Assembly: GCA_023443095.1 (NCBI GenBank)
Contig: JAEZVV010000061.1
Span: forward strand, 1 to 19,588
Direction: 5' to 3'
Source: Pseudomonadota bacterium
GTDB taxonomy: Bacteria > Pseudomonadota > Gammaproteobacteria > Burkholderiales > Burkholderiaceae_F
DNA: 19,588 nt
Position numbers and translations under genes: made by a program. Of this stretch, positions 1 through 7,055 are shown one piece after another (the stretch's first letter is position 1; each line of letters begins with the position of its first letter). Below the pieces are notes generated by a model, which saw nothing but the letters and a program-made list of their open reading frames with translations, did no database searches and was not told the origin of the DNA.

Positions 1-253
1 CGCCGTAAGCTCTGACCGCGGAATGGCCGGCGGCCTCGACCACCAGCGCGGGATCGAGGGCGAGCAGATCGGCGAAGTCGCTGCAGACCGGCGCGCCGTG
101 GACCCGGTCGGCGGTCGGGCGGCGGCACAAAGCGCCGACCAGGGCCAGCCCCGGGTGGCGGCCGGAGCCGATCGCCTCGGCCAGGACGTGGCCGATGGCG
201 CCAAGCCCGATCAGGGCGACCCGCAGGGGCGGGCGAGGTGTCGTGTTGAGCAT
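1..253 (-). CDS. nadX: Aspartate dehydrogenase, N-terminal part (cut by window edge)
   Basis: Only the first 84 codons are present; the gene continues past base 1. The ATG at 251-253 gives MLNTTPRPPLRVALIGLGAI, a Rossmann nucleotide-binding start with the GLGAIG glycine motif at about residues 17-22. A later stretch reads LVVEAAGHSAVRAYG, which matches the end of the NAD-binding domain in the aspartate dehydrogenase (DUF108, TM1643-like) family. These enzymes interconvert L-aspartate and iminoaspartate or oxaloacetate with NAD(P) and can feed NAD synthesis. The start is supported by a GGAG ribosome-binding site about 9 nt upstream, inside the small palindrome ACTCCGGAGT. It is the last gene of the minus-strand run, 115 nt after the Rossmann protein, so it may share the transcript or have its own promoter. 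The catalytic domain is outside the window. Another DUF108-type dehydrogenase is the main alternative. Confidence 0.72.
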   Translation of the reverse strand, partial: MLNTTPRPPLRVALIGLGAIGHVLAEAIGSGRHPGLALVGALCRRPTADRVHGAPVCSDFADLLALDPALVVEAAGHSAVRAYG

Positions 254-368
254 GTAAGAAACTCCGGAGTTGCAGCTGATCGGGCGAGTGTGGCGCGGGC
301 ACGGCCGCAGCGGCGCGGACGGCGTGCCCCGAGCTTGATGCAAGTGGCGCGACGGGCGATTCGACGCC

Positions 369-1115
369 CTACCAGCGCCGCCGTGCTCGGGGCGCCGCGC
401 CTGGGGAGATCGCTTCGGCCCGGGCCGCCAGGTCCTTGGCGCCGAGGATGCTGATGCCGGGGCCGGCTTGGCGGACGGCCTCGAGGATGGCGCTGGCGGC
501 CGTGCTCGCCCGCAGCGGCTGGACCTGCGGCGGCAGCATGATGTGCAGGACGGCGCGCCCGGCGCTGCGCACCAGCGCCCGGAACCAGCCGCCGGCGGGG
601 CCGTCGCCTTCCTCGGCGCTGGGGCGGACGATCACGAGCGATTCGAAACCGAGCCCGACCAGTTCGATTTCGTCGGTCTGCGACAGCGTTCTTACCGCGC
701 CCGAGAGCTGCAGGGCCGCGGCGAGTGGCGCCACCAGCACGAAGCGTTTGACCCCCGCCGCCTTGGCCTGGCGGGCCAGATCCAGCAGTTGGCCGGCGGC
801 GAAAGCGCGGATCGGGGCGCCGGGTTTGAGGGGCGTCTCGGGCGGGGTTTCGCACAGGAAACAGTCGGCCGCGAGCGGCCACGGCGCCGGGCTGGCCGCA
901 CCCTCGGGCACCGGTAAAGCGGCAAAACGCGAGCTGGTCGAAGGCATGGCGCGTTCGACGCCGACATACACCTTCGAATACGCGGAGCTGGCAAGCAGCC
1001 GGGCCATCAGCGCTTCGCCGAGCGAGCCGACGGCGCCGAGCAGGATCGCGTTGGGGGCGGGAGCTGGCGCCGGTGGCGGGCTGCTGGCGGCGGCGTGCAG
1101 CAGATCGGCCTGCAT
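369..1115 (-). CDS. Rossmann-fold NAD(P)H-binding protein (atypical SDR / HTATIP2-like)
   Basis: This is a 248-residue protein. I chose the ATG at 1113-1115 because it overlaps the TGA of the upstream flavoenzyme gene as ATGA, a sign of translational coupling; the open frame extends further upstream but only inside that gene. After a Pro/Ala-rich N-terminus the protein has AILLGAVGSLGEALMARLL, a beta-alpha-beta nucleotide-binding fold with a GxxGxxG motif at about residues 26-32. A hydrophobic strand KRFVLVAPLAA follows near residue 125. This pattern fits NAD(P)H-binding atypical short-chain dehydrogenases of the HTATIP2/NmrA kind. I see no classical YxxxK catalytic pair, so it may be a redox sensor or a divergent reductase. 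Context suggests it works with the upstream membrane flavoenzyme. The substrate is unknown. Confidence 0.72.
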   Translation of the reverse strand: MQADLLHAAASSPPPAPAPAPNAILLGAVGSLGEALMARLLASSAYSKVYVGVERAMPSTSSRFAALPVPEGAASPAPWPLAADCFLCETPPETPLKPGAPIRAFAAGQLLDLARQAKAAGVKRFVLVAPLAAALQLSGAVRTLSQTDEIELVGLGFESLVIVRPSAEEGDGPAGGWFRALVRSAGRAVLHIMLPPQVQPLRASTAASAILEAVRQAGPGISILGAKDLAARAEAISPGAAPRARRRW

Positions 1116-3349
1116 CAGGACTCGTCCGCGCTGGCGTTGCCGGCGCGGCGCCGATCCCGCAGCAGGGTGGGCAGGCGGCGCAGCGGCGCCAGGACCGAGG
1201 CCGCGCCGCGGCGCCAGTCCTGGAAGGCGGTGAGGAAATCGAGCTGGCCGAGCGTGACCCGGCTGCGGCGCCACTGGCCGGCGGTCAGCTTGTTGGCTTC
1301 CATCCAGGTCGGGTAGGTGTGGATGGTGCCGAGAATCTTGTTCAGGCCCAGGCCGTGTTGCATCGCCAGGGTGAACTCGGCGATCTGCTCGCCCGCCCGC
1401 TCGGAGACGACGGTGGCGCCCAGGATCTTGTCGCTGCCGGGAGCGACCAGCACCTTGACCCAGCCGGCCGCCGCTTCGTCGGTGATGGCGCGGTCAAGGC
1501 CATCAATGCCGTAGCGCACCACCTCGTAGGCGATGCCTCTGGCGCGCGCCTCCATCTCATTGAGGCCGACTCGCGCCACTTCGGGGTCGACGTAGGTGCA
1601 CCAGGGGACGGCGCGGCTGTCCAGACGCGTGCGCCGGAAGCTGCCGAACAAGGCGTTGGCCGCGGCGGTCCAGGCCTGGTGCGAGGCGGTATGGGTGAAC
1701 TGCCAGGGGCCGGCGACGTCGCCGGCGGCAGTAATGTTGGGGTAGATCGTCTGCAGGCCGTCGTCGGTCTCGACCGTGCGGCTGTGGGTGGTGGCGATGC
1801 CCAGTTCCTCGAGTCCCAGACCGCTGGTGTTGGCCACTCGTCCGATCGCCACCAGCAGTTGGTCGAAAGCCAGGCGCACTTCGACCGTGCCGCCACGTTC
1901 GTCGGTGCTGTCGGCAACCAGCTGTTTGTCCGCCCCGGTGGTGACGAAGGCCTTGGCGCGGTGGCCGGTGAGCACCTTGACCCCGGCCGCCTCCAGTTGT
2001 GAGCGGACGAAGGCCGAGACCTCCTCGTCTTCGCGCGGCAGCAGCCGCGGGCCCTGGTCGAGCAGGGTCACGGCCACGCCCAGCCGCGCCATCGCCTGCG
2101 CCAGTTCGCAGCCGATCGGGCCGGCACCCAGGATCAGCAGGCGGCCGGGGTTCTCGCTCAGGCTCCATACCGTATCCGAGGTGAGGTAGCCGACCTCCTC
2201 GATCCCGGCGATGGGCGGAACCAGGGGCCGGGCCCCGGTGGCGATCACGATGCCCTTGGTGCACAGGGTCCGCGGCCCATCGGCGGTCGATACTTCGACC
2301 GTCCAGGGCGAGCTGATCCTCGCTTCGCCCTGGAACACCTCGACCCCGAGCCCGGTGTAACGCTCGACCGAATCGTGCGGGGCGATGCGCTGTATCACCC
2401 GCCGCACCCTTTCCATCGCGGCAGCAAAGTCCGGCGTGCCGCTGGCTTCGGGCAGCCCCAGGGCTTGGTGCCGAGCCAGGTCGTGCGCGAAGCGGGCGCT
2501 GCGGATCAGCGCCTTGCTCGGCACGCAGCCGGTGTTGAGGCAGTCGCCGCCCATGGTTTCGCGCTCGACCAGGGCGACCTTGGCGCGGGTGGCCGCGCCG
2601 ATCAGCGAGCTCACCAGCCCGGCCGAACCGGCGCCGATCACGACCAGGTTGTAGTCGTAGCTTGCCGGCCGCTTCCGGCGCGAGTAGACGCGGCGGGCGC
2701 GCAGAGCGTCGAGCGCGCGTTTGGCCGCGAGCGGCAGCAGGCCGAGAGCGACGAAGGCGAGAATCAGCCCAGCCGAGAGCTTGAAGGCGCCGAGCTGGGC
2801 GCCGGCGTAGGTGTAGGCGATGGTCGCCGGCAACATGCCGAGCTGGCTCACCCACAGATAGGTGAGCGGCTTCAAACGCGTGAGGCCCATCGCCAGGTTG
2901 ACCAGCCAGAACGGGAAAAGCGGCACCAGGCGCAGAGCGAACAGGTAGAACGGACCTTCGCGTTCGAAGCCGGCGTCGATGCGCGCAAGCCGGTTGCCGA
3001 GCCGGCGGCGCACCCAGTCGGCGAGCAGGAAGCGGGAGATCAGAAAGGCGACGGTCGCGCCCAGGGTCGAGGCGAAGGAGATCAGGATCACGCCCTTGAT
3101 CGTCCCGAACACCGCGCCGCCGGCGAGCGTGAGCACGGTGGCGCCGGGCAGCGACAGTCCGGCCACGGCGACATAAAGCGCGAAGTAGGCGAGCGCGGTC
3201 CGCCACGGATGGGCTTCGTAGGCCGCTTCGATCGCGGCCTTGTTGGCGAGCAGGAACTCGCGGCTGAGATAGCGGTCGAGGTCGAACACAAAAAACGCGG
3301 CGATCGCGACGGCGATGGCGGCGAGCAGGACCAGGCGTTTCATCGGCAT
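1115..3349 (-). CDS. TVP38/DedA-like membrane domain fused to mercuric-reductase-like FAD/NAD disulfide oxidoreductase
   Basis: This two-part protein has about 744 residues. Residues 1-230 are a hydrophobic TVP38/TMEM64 (SNARE-associated, DedA-like) domain: an N-terminal membrane anchor (MKRLVLLAAIAVAIAAFFVF), the conserved LSLPGATVLTLAGGAVFG segment near residues 66-83 and FALRLVPLFPFWLVN near 137-151. From about residue 231 a class I pyridine nucleotide-disulfide oxidoreductase begins, with FAD motif VVIGAGSAG and redox-active disulfide GGDCLNTGCVPSK (C270, C275). The NAD motif is ILGAGPIGCELAQ and the second FAD motif is ITAAGDVAG. Near the C-terminus the usual HPTxxE dyad reads HTYPTWMEA, so the His before Pro is Tyr. 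The vicinal C-terminal cysteines and HMA domain of true MerA are absent. It probably acts at the cytoplasmic membrane on an unknown substrate. The start is uncertain: ATG 3349 puts the first helix at the N-terminus, while an in-frame GTG at 3409 would overlap the upstream gene by 8 nt. Confidence 0.9.
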   Translation of the reverse strand: MPMKRLVLLAAIAVAIAAFFVFDLDRYLSREFLLANKAAIEAAYEAHPWRTALAYFALYVAVAGLSLPGATVLTLAGGAVFGTIKGVILISFASTLGATVAFLISRFLLADWVRRRLGNRLARIDAGFEREGPFYLFALRLVPLFPFWLVNLAMGLTRLKPLTYLWVSQLGMLPATIAYTYAGAQLGAFKLSAGLILAFVALGLLPLAAKRALDALRARRVYSRRKRPASYDYNLVVIGAGSAGLVSSLIGAATRAKVALVERETMGGDCLNTGCVPSKALIRSARFAHDLARHQALGLPEASGTPDFAAAMERVRRVIQRIAPHDSVERYTGLGVEVFQGEARISSPWTVEVSTADGPRTLCTKGIVIATGARPLVPPIAGIEEVGYLTSDTVWSLSENPGRLLILGAGPIGCELAQAMARLGVAVTLLDQGPRLLPREDEEVSAFVRSQLEAAGVKVLTGHRAKAFVTTGADKQLVADSTDERGGTVEVRLAFDQLLVAIGRVANTSGLGLEELGIATTHSRTVETDDGLQTIYPNITAAGDVAGPWQFTHTASHQAWTAAANALFGSFRRTRLDSRAVPWCTYVDPEVARVGLNEMEARARGIAYEVVRYGIDGLDRAITDEAAAGWVKVLVAPGSDKILGATVVSERAGEQIAEFTLAMQHGLGLNKILGTIHTYPTWMEANKLTAGQWRRSRVTLGQLDFLTAFQDWRRGAASVLAPLRRLPTLLRDRRRAGNASADES

Positions 3350-3401
3350 GGACAGTCTGGCCGGTGGTGGCCGGCGCGAAGAAGAGGGGGCGGACGGGCG
3401 C

Positions 3402-4346
3402 TCAGCCACAGGTCGCTCGCTCCCGCCCCAGGGCCTGGGCGATCGAAAAGCCGGGGCCCCGGACGAGCCGCTCGCGGTAGGACAGCGCAGCGGCCGAGCC
3501 GGCCGGCCAGATCGAATCGAAACGGGCGATCCAGGCGCCGAGGTCGAAGTCGACCCGCAAGGCGTCGACCCACAGGCCGGCTTCGACCAGGCCGTAGAGG
3601 CGGTAGGGCGCGAGCGCCGCAGGCAGAGGGCGGCAGGCGAGGCGGGTGATCACGCCGCCCGGGGTGTGGGCGAAGTTGGCCATGCCGGCCGCGCCGTTGT
3701 TGACGACGAAGCCGCGTTCGAGCGCCTTGAGCGCCGGCGCGCAGGTGTGCGAGCAGGCGAAACCGTCGACTGCGGCGAGTTCGAGCGCGGCGCCAAGACC
3801 CAGCTCCTCGCCCTCGTGCAAGGCGTCGTGGGCGAAGCGCCAGCCGGCGAGCGACCAGGCGTCGCCGTGGACGATGGCTATGCTTGCCTCGCCCACCCGG
3901 GCCAGGGCGTGCGGTGGTAGGGCGGCGAGCGCCGGGCCGTAGCCGCCCGCCTGCGCCACGGTCTTGAGGCGGGCCAGGATGGTGTTGCTGCGCTCGACCT
4001 CGGCCGGACCGACCGAGTCCGGGTAGGCGCAGCCGCAGCCGGCCGCCGAGTCGGCCGCGGCGAGTTCGGTCTCGACGTTGCCGCGCAAGGCCGTGTGCAG
4101 CGACACGCGGCGCTGGACCTCGGCGAACAGCCCGGGTTCGGCGTCGAACCAATGGAAGTCGCCGTTGAAGACGAGGCGAGGCTCGAGCTTCTCGCGCGCG
4201 GCGAGAGCTTCGATGGCATCGAGCGCGTCGAGGTTGCCGTAGAGGCCGCCGACCGCGTACACCACCTCGGCCGATAGATCGGGGGCCCGCGCGAAGACCC
4301 GCGGCGAATAACCGTAGTGCGGCGGGCAGGAGCGGCCGGGCGCCAT
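3402..4346 (-). CDS. Metallophosphoesterase-like protein with degenerate active-site motifs
   Basis: This is a 314-residue protein whose ATG lies 3 nt after the arsS stop codon, so the two are almost certainly co-translated. The order of motifs follows the calcineurin-like phosphoesterase fold, but several metal ligands are changed. The expected DxHGN reads GLYGN (34-38). GDxxxxD is kept as GDFHWFD (62-68). GNHD reads GNVE (89-92). A lone HGD is present (160-162). GHTH reads SHTC (199-202), followed by VVNNGAAGM, which resembles the family's final strand. It could be a catalytically altered or inactive member that binds a nucleotide or a different metal. It is extremely likely to act in the same process as the ArsS-type radical SAM enzyme. 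Its cysteines (C104, C106, C198, C202) may matter but I cannot assign a role. Being a real gene is near certain; the function is not. Confidence 0.82.
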   Translation of the reverse strand: MAPGRSCPPHYGYSPRVFARAPDLSAEVVYAVGGLYGNLDALDAIEALAAREKLEPRLVFNGDFHWFDAEPGLFAEVQRRVSLHTALRGNVETELAAADSAAGCGCAYPDSVGPAEVERSNTILARLKTVAQAGGYGPALAALPPHALARVGEASIAIVHGDAWSLAGWRFAHDALHEGEELGLGAALELAAVDGFACSHTCAPALKALERGFVVNNGAAGMANFAHTPGGVITRLACRPLPAALAPYRLYGLVEAGLWVDALRVDFDLGAWIARFDSIWPAGSAAALSYRERLVRGPGFSIAQALGRERATCG

Positions 4347-4349
4347 GGC

Positions 4350-5315
4350 CTAGGCCAGGGCGCCGCCGCAGGACGAACCCTGGCCGGCGGTGCAGCCGTA
4401 GCAGTGGTCGGCGACGATGACCGGGTTGCCTTCGAGGTCCATCGCGAGCCAGTCGGTCAGGTGGATGCGGCCGTGACCGCGGCCTTCCTCGCGCAGCGGC
4501 AGGCCGAGCATCTGGTTGAAATCGCAGTCGTAGAGAAAGCCCTGCCAGTCGACGCTCACCAGGCTGCGGCACATCACGTGCGCCAGGTTGGCGTCCTGGT
4601 GCGCGCTGCGCAGCAGGGCCATGTAGTCGCGGAACGTGCCCTTGCTCACCAGGGTCGAGCCGAAACGAGCGATCGGCATGTTGGCGAGCGCGTAGAGCCG
4701 GGTGAAGACGATGCCGTGTTGCTCGCCCAGCAGGCGGCGGTAATCGGCCTCGAGTTTTTTCTGATCGGGCGGCAGGCTCGCACCTTGCGGGTTGTAGACG
4801 AGCGACAGGGGCAGCTCGGCCGAGTTGCCGTAGCCGAGCGAGTTGAGCCGCTTGAGCGCGGCCAGGCTCTTGGCGAAGACGCCGTCGCCGCGCTGACGGT
4901 CGACGTTGTCCTCGAGGTAACACGGCAGCGAGGCCACCACTTCCACGCCCTGCGCCGCCAGGAACTCGGCCAGGTCTTCCTGGCCCGGCTCGAACAGGAT
5001 GGTGAGGTTGCAGCGGTCGATCACGTGCACGCCGCGGGCGCGCGCCTCGCGCACCAGGTCGCGGAAGTGGAGGTTGAGCTCGGGTGCGCCGCCGGTGAGG
5101 TCGAGTGTCTTGATGTCCTTGGCGACGATGAGGTCGAGCACGGCGTCGACATTGGCCCGGCTCATCTGCTCGCTGCGGTTGGGGCCGGCATTGACGTGGC
5201 AATGCAAACAGGTCTGGTTGCAGGTGTAGCCGAGGTTGACCTGCAGGGTCTGAACCCGGCCGCGGGCTAGCGGCGGGAAGTCGGTGGCTTTCAGCAGGGG
5301 CAGGGTGGCGTGCAT
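4350..5315 (-). CDS. arsS: ArsS-type radical SAM protein (rSAM/Cys-rich, DUF3641 C-terminus)
   Basis: This is a 321-residue protein starting MHATLPLLKA. It carries the radical SAM motif CNQTCLHC (C32, C36, C39), which binds the [4Fe-4S] cluster that cleaves S-adenosylmethionine, followed by LDLTGGAPELN near residues 78-88. The C-terminal DUF3641 part includes CRSLVSVDWQGFLYDCDFNQ and ends CYGCTAGQGSSCGGALA (C305, C308, C316). All these cysteines are TGC codons, so this is not the selenocysteine form known in some relatives. Characterised ArsS attaches a 5'-deoxyadenosyl group to dimethylarsenite in arsenosugar synthesis; many family members are annotated by homology only. No arsM is visible in the window. 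The chosen ATG at 5313-5315 precedes a family-typical N-terminus; the open frame extends upstream only through low-quality sequence. It is the first gene of the minus-strand run and is divergent from an AraC-type regulator. Confidence 0.85.
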   Translation of the reverse strand: MHATLPLLKATDFPPLARGRVQTLQVNLGYTCNQTCLHCHVNAGPNRSEQMSRANVDAVLDLIVAKDIKTLDLTGGAPELNLHFRDLVREARARGVHVIDRCNLTILFEPGQEDLAEFLAAQGVEVVASLPCYLEDNVDRQRGDGVFAKSLAALKRLNSLGYGNSAELPLSLVYNPQGASLPPDQKKLEADYRRLLGEQHGIVFTRLYALANMPIARFGSTLVSKGTFRDYMALLRSAHQDANLAHVMCRSLVSVDWQGFLYDCDFNQMLGLPLREEGRGHGRIHLTDWLAMDLEGNPVIVADHCYGCTAGQGSSCGGALA

Positions 5316-5652
5316 GGTCGTCTCGTCTTTCGTGTGAGACCAAGGGTAACAAGGTGACGGCCGCAGCGGCCGAGTCGCCCTCATGCGTTCGGCGGAGGCA
5401 GGCGCCGCGCCAGTCGGTCGTGCGGCACTTGATCGCAGACAAGGAGCGGCGTGGCCCTGGGGCATTCCACGCTGTTCGCGAGTCGACCGCTGTCGGCAAG
5501 ATGGGCGCGGCGCGTTTGCGGCGCGCGCGCTCGGCACGGTGCCGGCGAGCTTGGGCCGGATCGTCAAAAGAAAACACGGGACGGTTCAGACGCGACTTCC
5601 GTCTGCTCAGGTACAGGAAGCCATCGGGATCCGACGTCGTCTGGCGCGGTGC
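5316..5652. promoter_or_regulatory. Divergent intergenic region between arsS and the AraC-type gene
   Basis: This is a 337 bp region without a convincing gene. It must hold the promoters of the arsS run (leftward) and the AraC-type gene (rightward). I see a short perfect hairpin CGGCCG-CAG-CGGCCG at 5358-5372, close to the arsS start, and the inverted repeat listed separately. No clear sigma-70 -35/-10 pair stands out. Open frames through here look like random high-GC frames. Confidence 0.5.
5587..5605. promoter_or_regulatory. Inverted repeat CAGACG-N7-CGTCTG, possible operator
   Basis: CAGACG at 5587-5592 and its exact complement CGTCTG at 5600-5605 form a 19 bp dyad. A third CGTCTG half-site lies at 5638-5643, 10 nt before the AraC-type start codon. 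The position, 48-66 nt upstream of the regulator and inside the divergent region, fits autoregulation or control of arsS. The arms are only 6 bp, so chance is possible. Confidence 0.3.
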
Positions 5653-6621
5653 ATGTCAATGAAACTCCACCCTCCAAAAAAATACACCCGCCTCGAGTTC
5701 GGTCCCGACGACCTGAGCATCCCCGTGAGCGCGCTGCTGTTTGACGGGGTCGACGAACATGCGAGTCCGCTCTTCCATCGCCACCTCAAGGGGCAGCTGG
5801 CGATTTCGCTGCACGGGGAGGTGACTTGCCGAGTTCTGGGCGGAGACTGGATCGTTCCGGCGCGCTGCGGAGTTTGGATCCCGCACGGCGTGCTGCACCG
5901 GAGCTTTCTCTCGAGCAACGGCCAGATGTGCATGCTGTTCGTCGATCCGGCGATCGCCTCGATGCCGACCCAGTGCTGCTTTCTGCCGCTCACACCCATG
6001 CAAGTCGAGATGGCGCTGCACCTGGCGCACCTGCCGCAGCAAGACCTCACCACCGAGCGCGTCGGCAAGCTGGTGTCGGTGTTGCTGGATGAGTTGAGCG
6101 CGATCTCGCCGGAACAGGACTTCCTGCCGATTCCGGAGGATGCGCGCCTGCGCCTGGTGGCCGACGCCTTGATGGAGAAGCCGGCGGATCGGGCGGTGGT
6201 GGCCGACTGGGCGCGGCGCCTAGCGATGAGCGAGAGAAATTTCACTCGCCTCGTCAAGGACAAGCTGGGTATGAGTTTTGGCGCCTGGCGCCAGCAGATC
6301 CACATCATCCAGGCGCAACGCTGGCTGGCCGAGAAAGTGTCGGTCAAGCGTATCGCCGCCGACCTCGGCTACGACTCACCGAGCTCGTTTATAGCGATGT
6401 TCAAGAAGGCGACCGGATGTTCGCCCGCGCGCTACATGGAGCGGCGCTCGCAGCACGCAATGGACGAACTCGTGGTGGCGGCCGAACCCGAGACGCAGAC
6501 AGCCCGGCGTCATCCGGCGCTGGTGGCGACCGGATCTAGCCTGGATGGGTCGGACGGCGTCGGGGGTTCGGGTCAGACATTCGTTGGGCTCGGCAAGCCG
6601 ACCGCTACCAGGCCCGACTGA
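5653..6621 (+). CDS. AraC-family transcriptional regulator (cupin N-terminus, C-terminal HTH)
   Basis: This is a 322-residue protein starting MSMKLHPPKKY (a second ATG lies two codons later; I chose the first, without strong ribosome-binding support for either). The N-terminal half has a cupin-type ligand-binding pattern: FHRHLKGQLAISLHGEVTCR, then GVWIPHGVLHRSF. From about residue 180 to 265 the double helix-turn-helix is clear: WARRLAMSERNFTRLVKDKL, then IHIIQAQRWLAEKVSVKRIA and DLGYDSPSSFIAMFKKATG, ending CSPARYM. A tail of about 55 residues rich in Ala, Gly and Ser follows and is not part of the domain. It is divergent from arsS and convergent with the flavocytochrome pair, so either could be its target; the divergent arrangement favours the arsS run. 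The effector is unknown. Confidence 0.9.
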   Translation: MSMKLHPPKKYTRLEFGPDDLSIPVSALLFDGVDEHASPLFHRHLKGQLAISLHGEVTCRVLGGDWIVPARCGVWIPHGVLHRSFLSSNGQMCMLFVDPAIASMPTQCCFLPLTPMQVEMALHLAHLPQQDLTTERVGKLVSVLLDELSAISPEQDFLPIPEDARLRLVADALMEKPADRAVVADWARRLAMSERNFTRLVKDKLGMSFGAWRQQIHIIQAQRWLAEKVSVKRIAADLGYDSPSSFIAMFKKATGCSPARYMERRSQHAMDELVVAAEPETQTARRHPALVATGSSLDGSDGVGGSGQTFVGLGKPTATRPD

Positions 6622-6653
6622 AAAAACGGGTGGACCGGATCCCGGTCCACCCG
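6621..6653 (-). terminator. Intrinsic terminator of the cytochrome/flavoprotein pair
   Basis: A perfect 12 bp stem, CGGGTGGACCGG at 6627-6638 pairing with CCGGTCCACCCG at 6642-6653, has a 3 nt loop. Read on the minus strand the hairpin is followed at once by six T residues (the A-run at 6621-6626). It lies 25 nt beyond the cytochrome stop codon. On the plus strand no T-run follows, so it terminates leftward transcription best, though the stem may also slow the AraC transcript whose stop codon it abuts. Confidence 0.9.
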
Positions 6654-6678
6654 CCTCAGGCGGCGCGCTCCAGCGCGA

Positions 6679-7029
6679 TCAAGGCACAGGCATCTTGATC
6701 GTGTGGCAGCTCGAGCACATGTTCACCGACGGGGTGTGGACGCGGTGACACTCGTTGCAGTTCATGTCGCCCATGTGGGTGTAGTGCGGGTTGGGATCCT
6801 TGTCCTTGGTCTTCTGCGCCAGGGCTTCGTGGCTGCCGTGGCAGGTGAAGCAGGTGGCGGTGGCTACCGGTTTCGGCTTGGCCGGATTTTTCTGCTGGTG
6901 GCATTGCTGGCAGGTCACGCCTTGAGCCGTGTGTTTGTCGATCAGCGTGGTCGGGGTGGCCGCCCCGGCTGCGAACGACAGGCCAAGAGCCGTGAGGAAG
7001 ACTGCGCTAAACAGCTTGAAGTGGATCAT
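6679..7029 (-). CDS. Periplasmic tetraheme cytochrome c (flavocytochrome c3 heme-domain type)
   Basis: This is a 116-residue protein with a Sec signal peptide (MIHFKLFSAVFLTALGLSFAAGAA, cleavage around residues 22-25). Four CxxCH heme sites follow: CQQCH (40-44), CFTCH (60-64), CNECH (91-95) and CSSCH (105-109). Additional histidines (H33, H67, H82, H85, H98) could serve as second axial ligands, giving bis-His low-potential hemes. Size and motif number match the small tetraheme cytochromes and the N-terminal heme domain of Shewanella-type flavocytochrome c3. A GGAG ribosome-binding site precedes the ATG, and it sits 26 nt downstream of the flavoprotein stop codon. It almost certainly passes electrons to, or takes them from, that flavoprotein in the periplasm. 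A strong terminator closes the unit just after it. No quinol-linked CymA-like partner is in view. Confidence 0.93.
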   Translation of the reverse strand: MIHFKLFSAVFLTALGLSFAAGAATPTTLIDKHTAQGVTCQQCHQQKNPAKPKPVATATCFTCHGSHEALAQKTKDKDPNPHYTHMGDMNCNECHRVHTPSVNMCSSCHTIKMPVP

Positions 7030-7055
7030 CCTAGTTTCTCCGGAAAGTTCTTGAC

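Noticed and set aside
297..329. Hairpin GGGCACG...CGTGCCC between the Rossmann protein and aspartate dehydrogenase genes as a terminator
   Set aside because: Only 7 bp of outer stem with a 19 nt loop region and no T-run on the minus strand; such pairs are common by chance at this GC content.
436..1233. Long plus-strand open frame of 265 codons opposite the Rossmann protein
   Set aside because: It is a shadow frame in GC-rich DNA: no ribosome-binding site, no recognisable motif, and it overlaps a minus-strand gene with clear family signatures and ATGA coupling.
1115..3349. Calling the flavoenzyme domain a true mercuric reductase (MerA)
   Set aside because: It lacks the HMA domain and the C-terminal vicinal cysteines that bind Hg(II), and no merR/merT/merP genes are nearby.
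2375..3649. Plus-strand open frame of 424 codons opposite the TVP38-flavoenzyme
   Set aside because: The composition is dominated by Arg, Gly, Ala and Gln as expected of an antisense shadow, and the minus-strand protein has all motifs of its family.
4350..5315. Selenocysteine (in-frame TGA) in the ArsS-type protein
   Set aside because: The family includes selenoproteins, but all the C-terminal Cys positions here are TGC and the frame has no internal TGA.
3340..5577. Minus-strand open frame of 745 codons across arsS and the phosphoesterase gene
   Set aside because: The translation is Arg/Pro/Ala-rich without domains and lies out of frame with two well-supported genes on the same strand.
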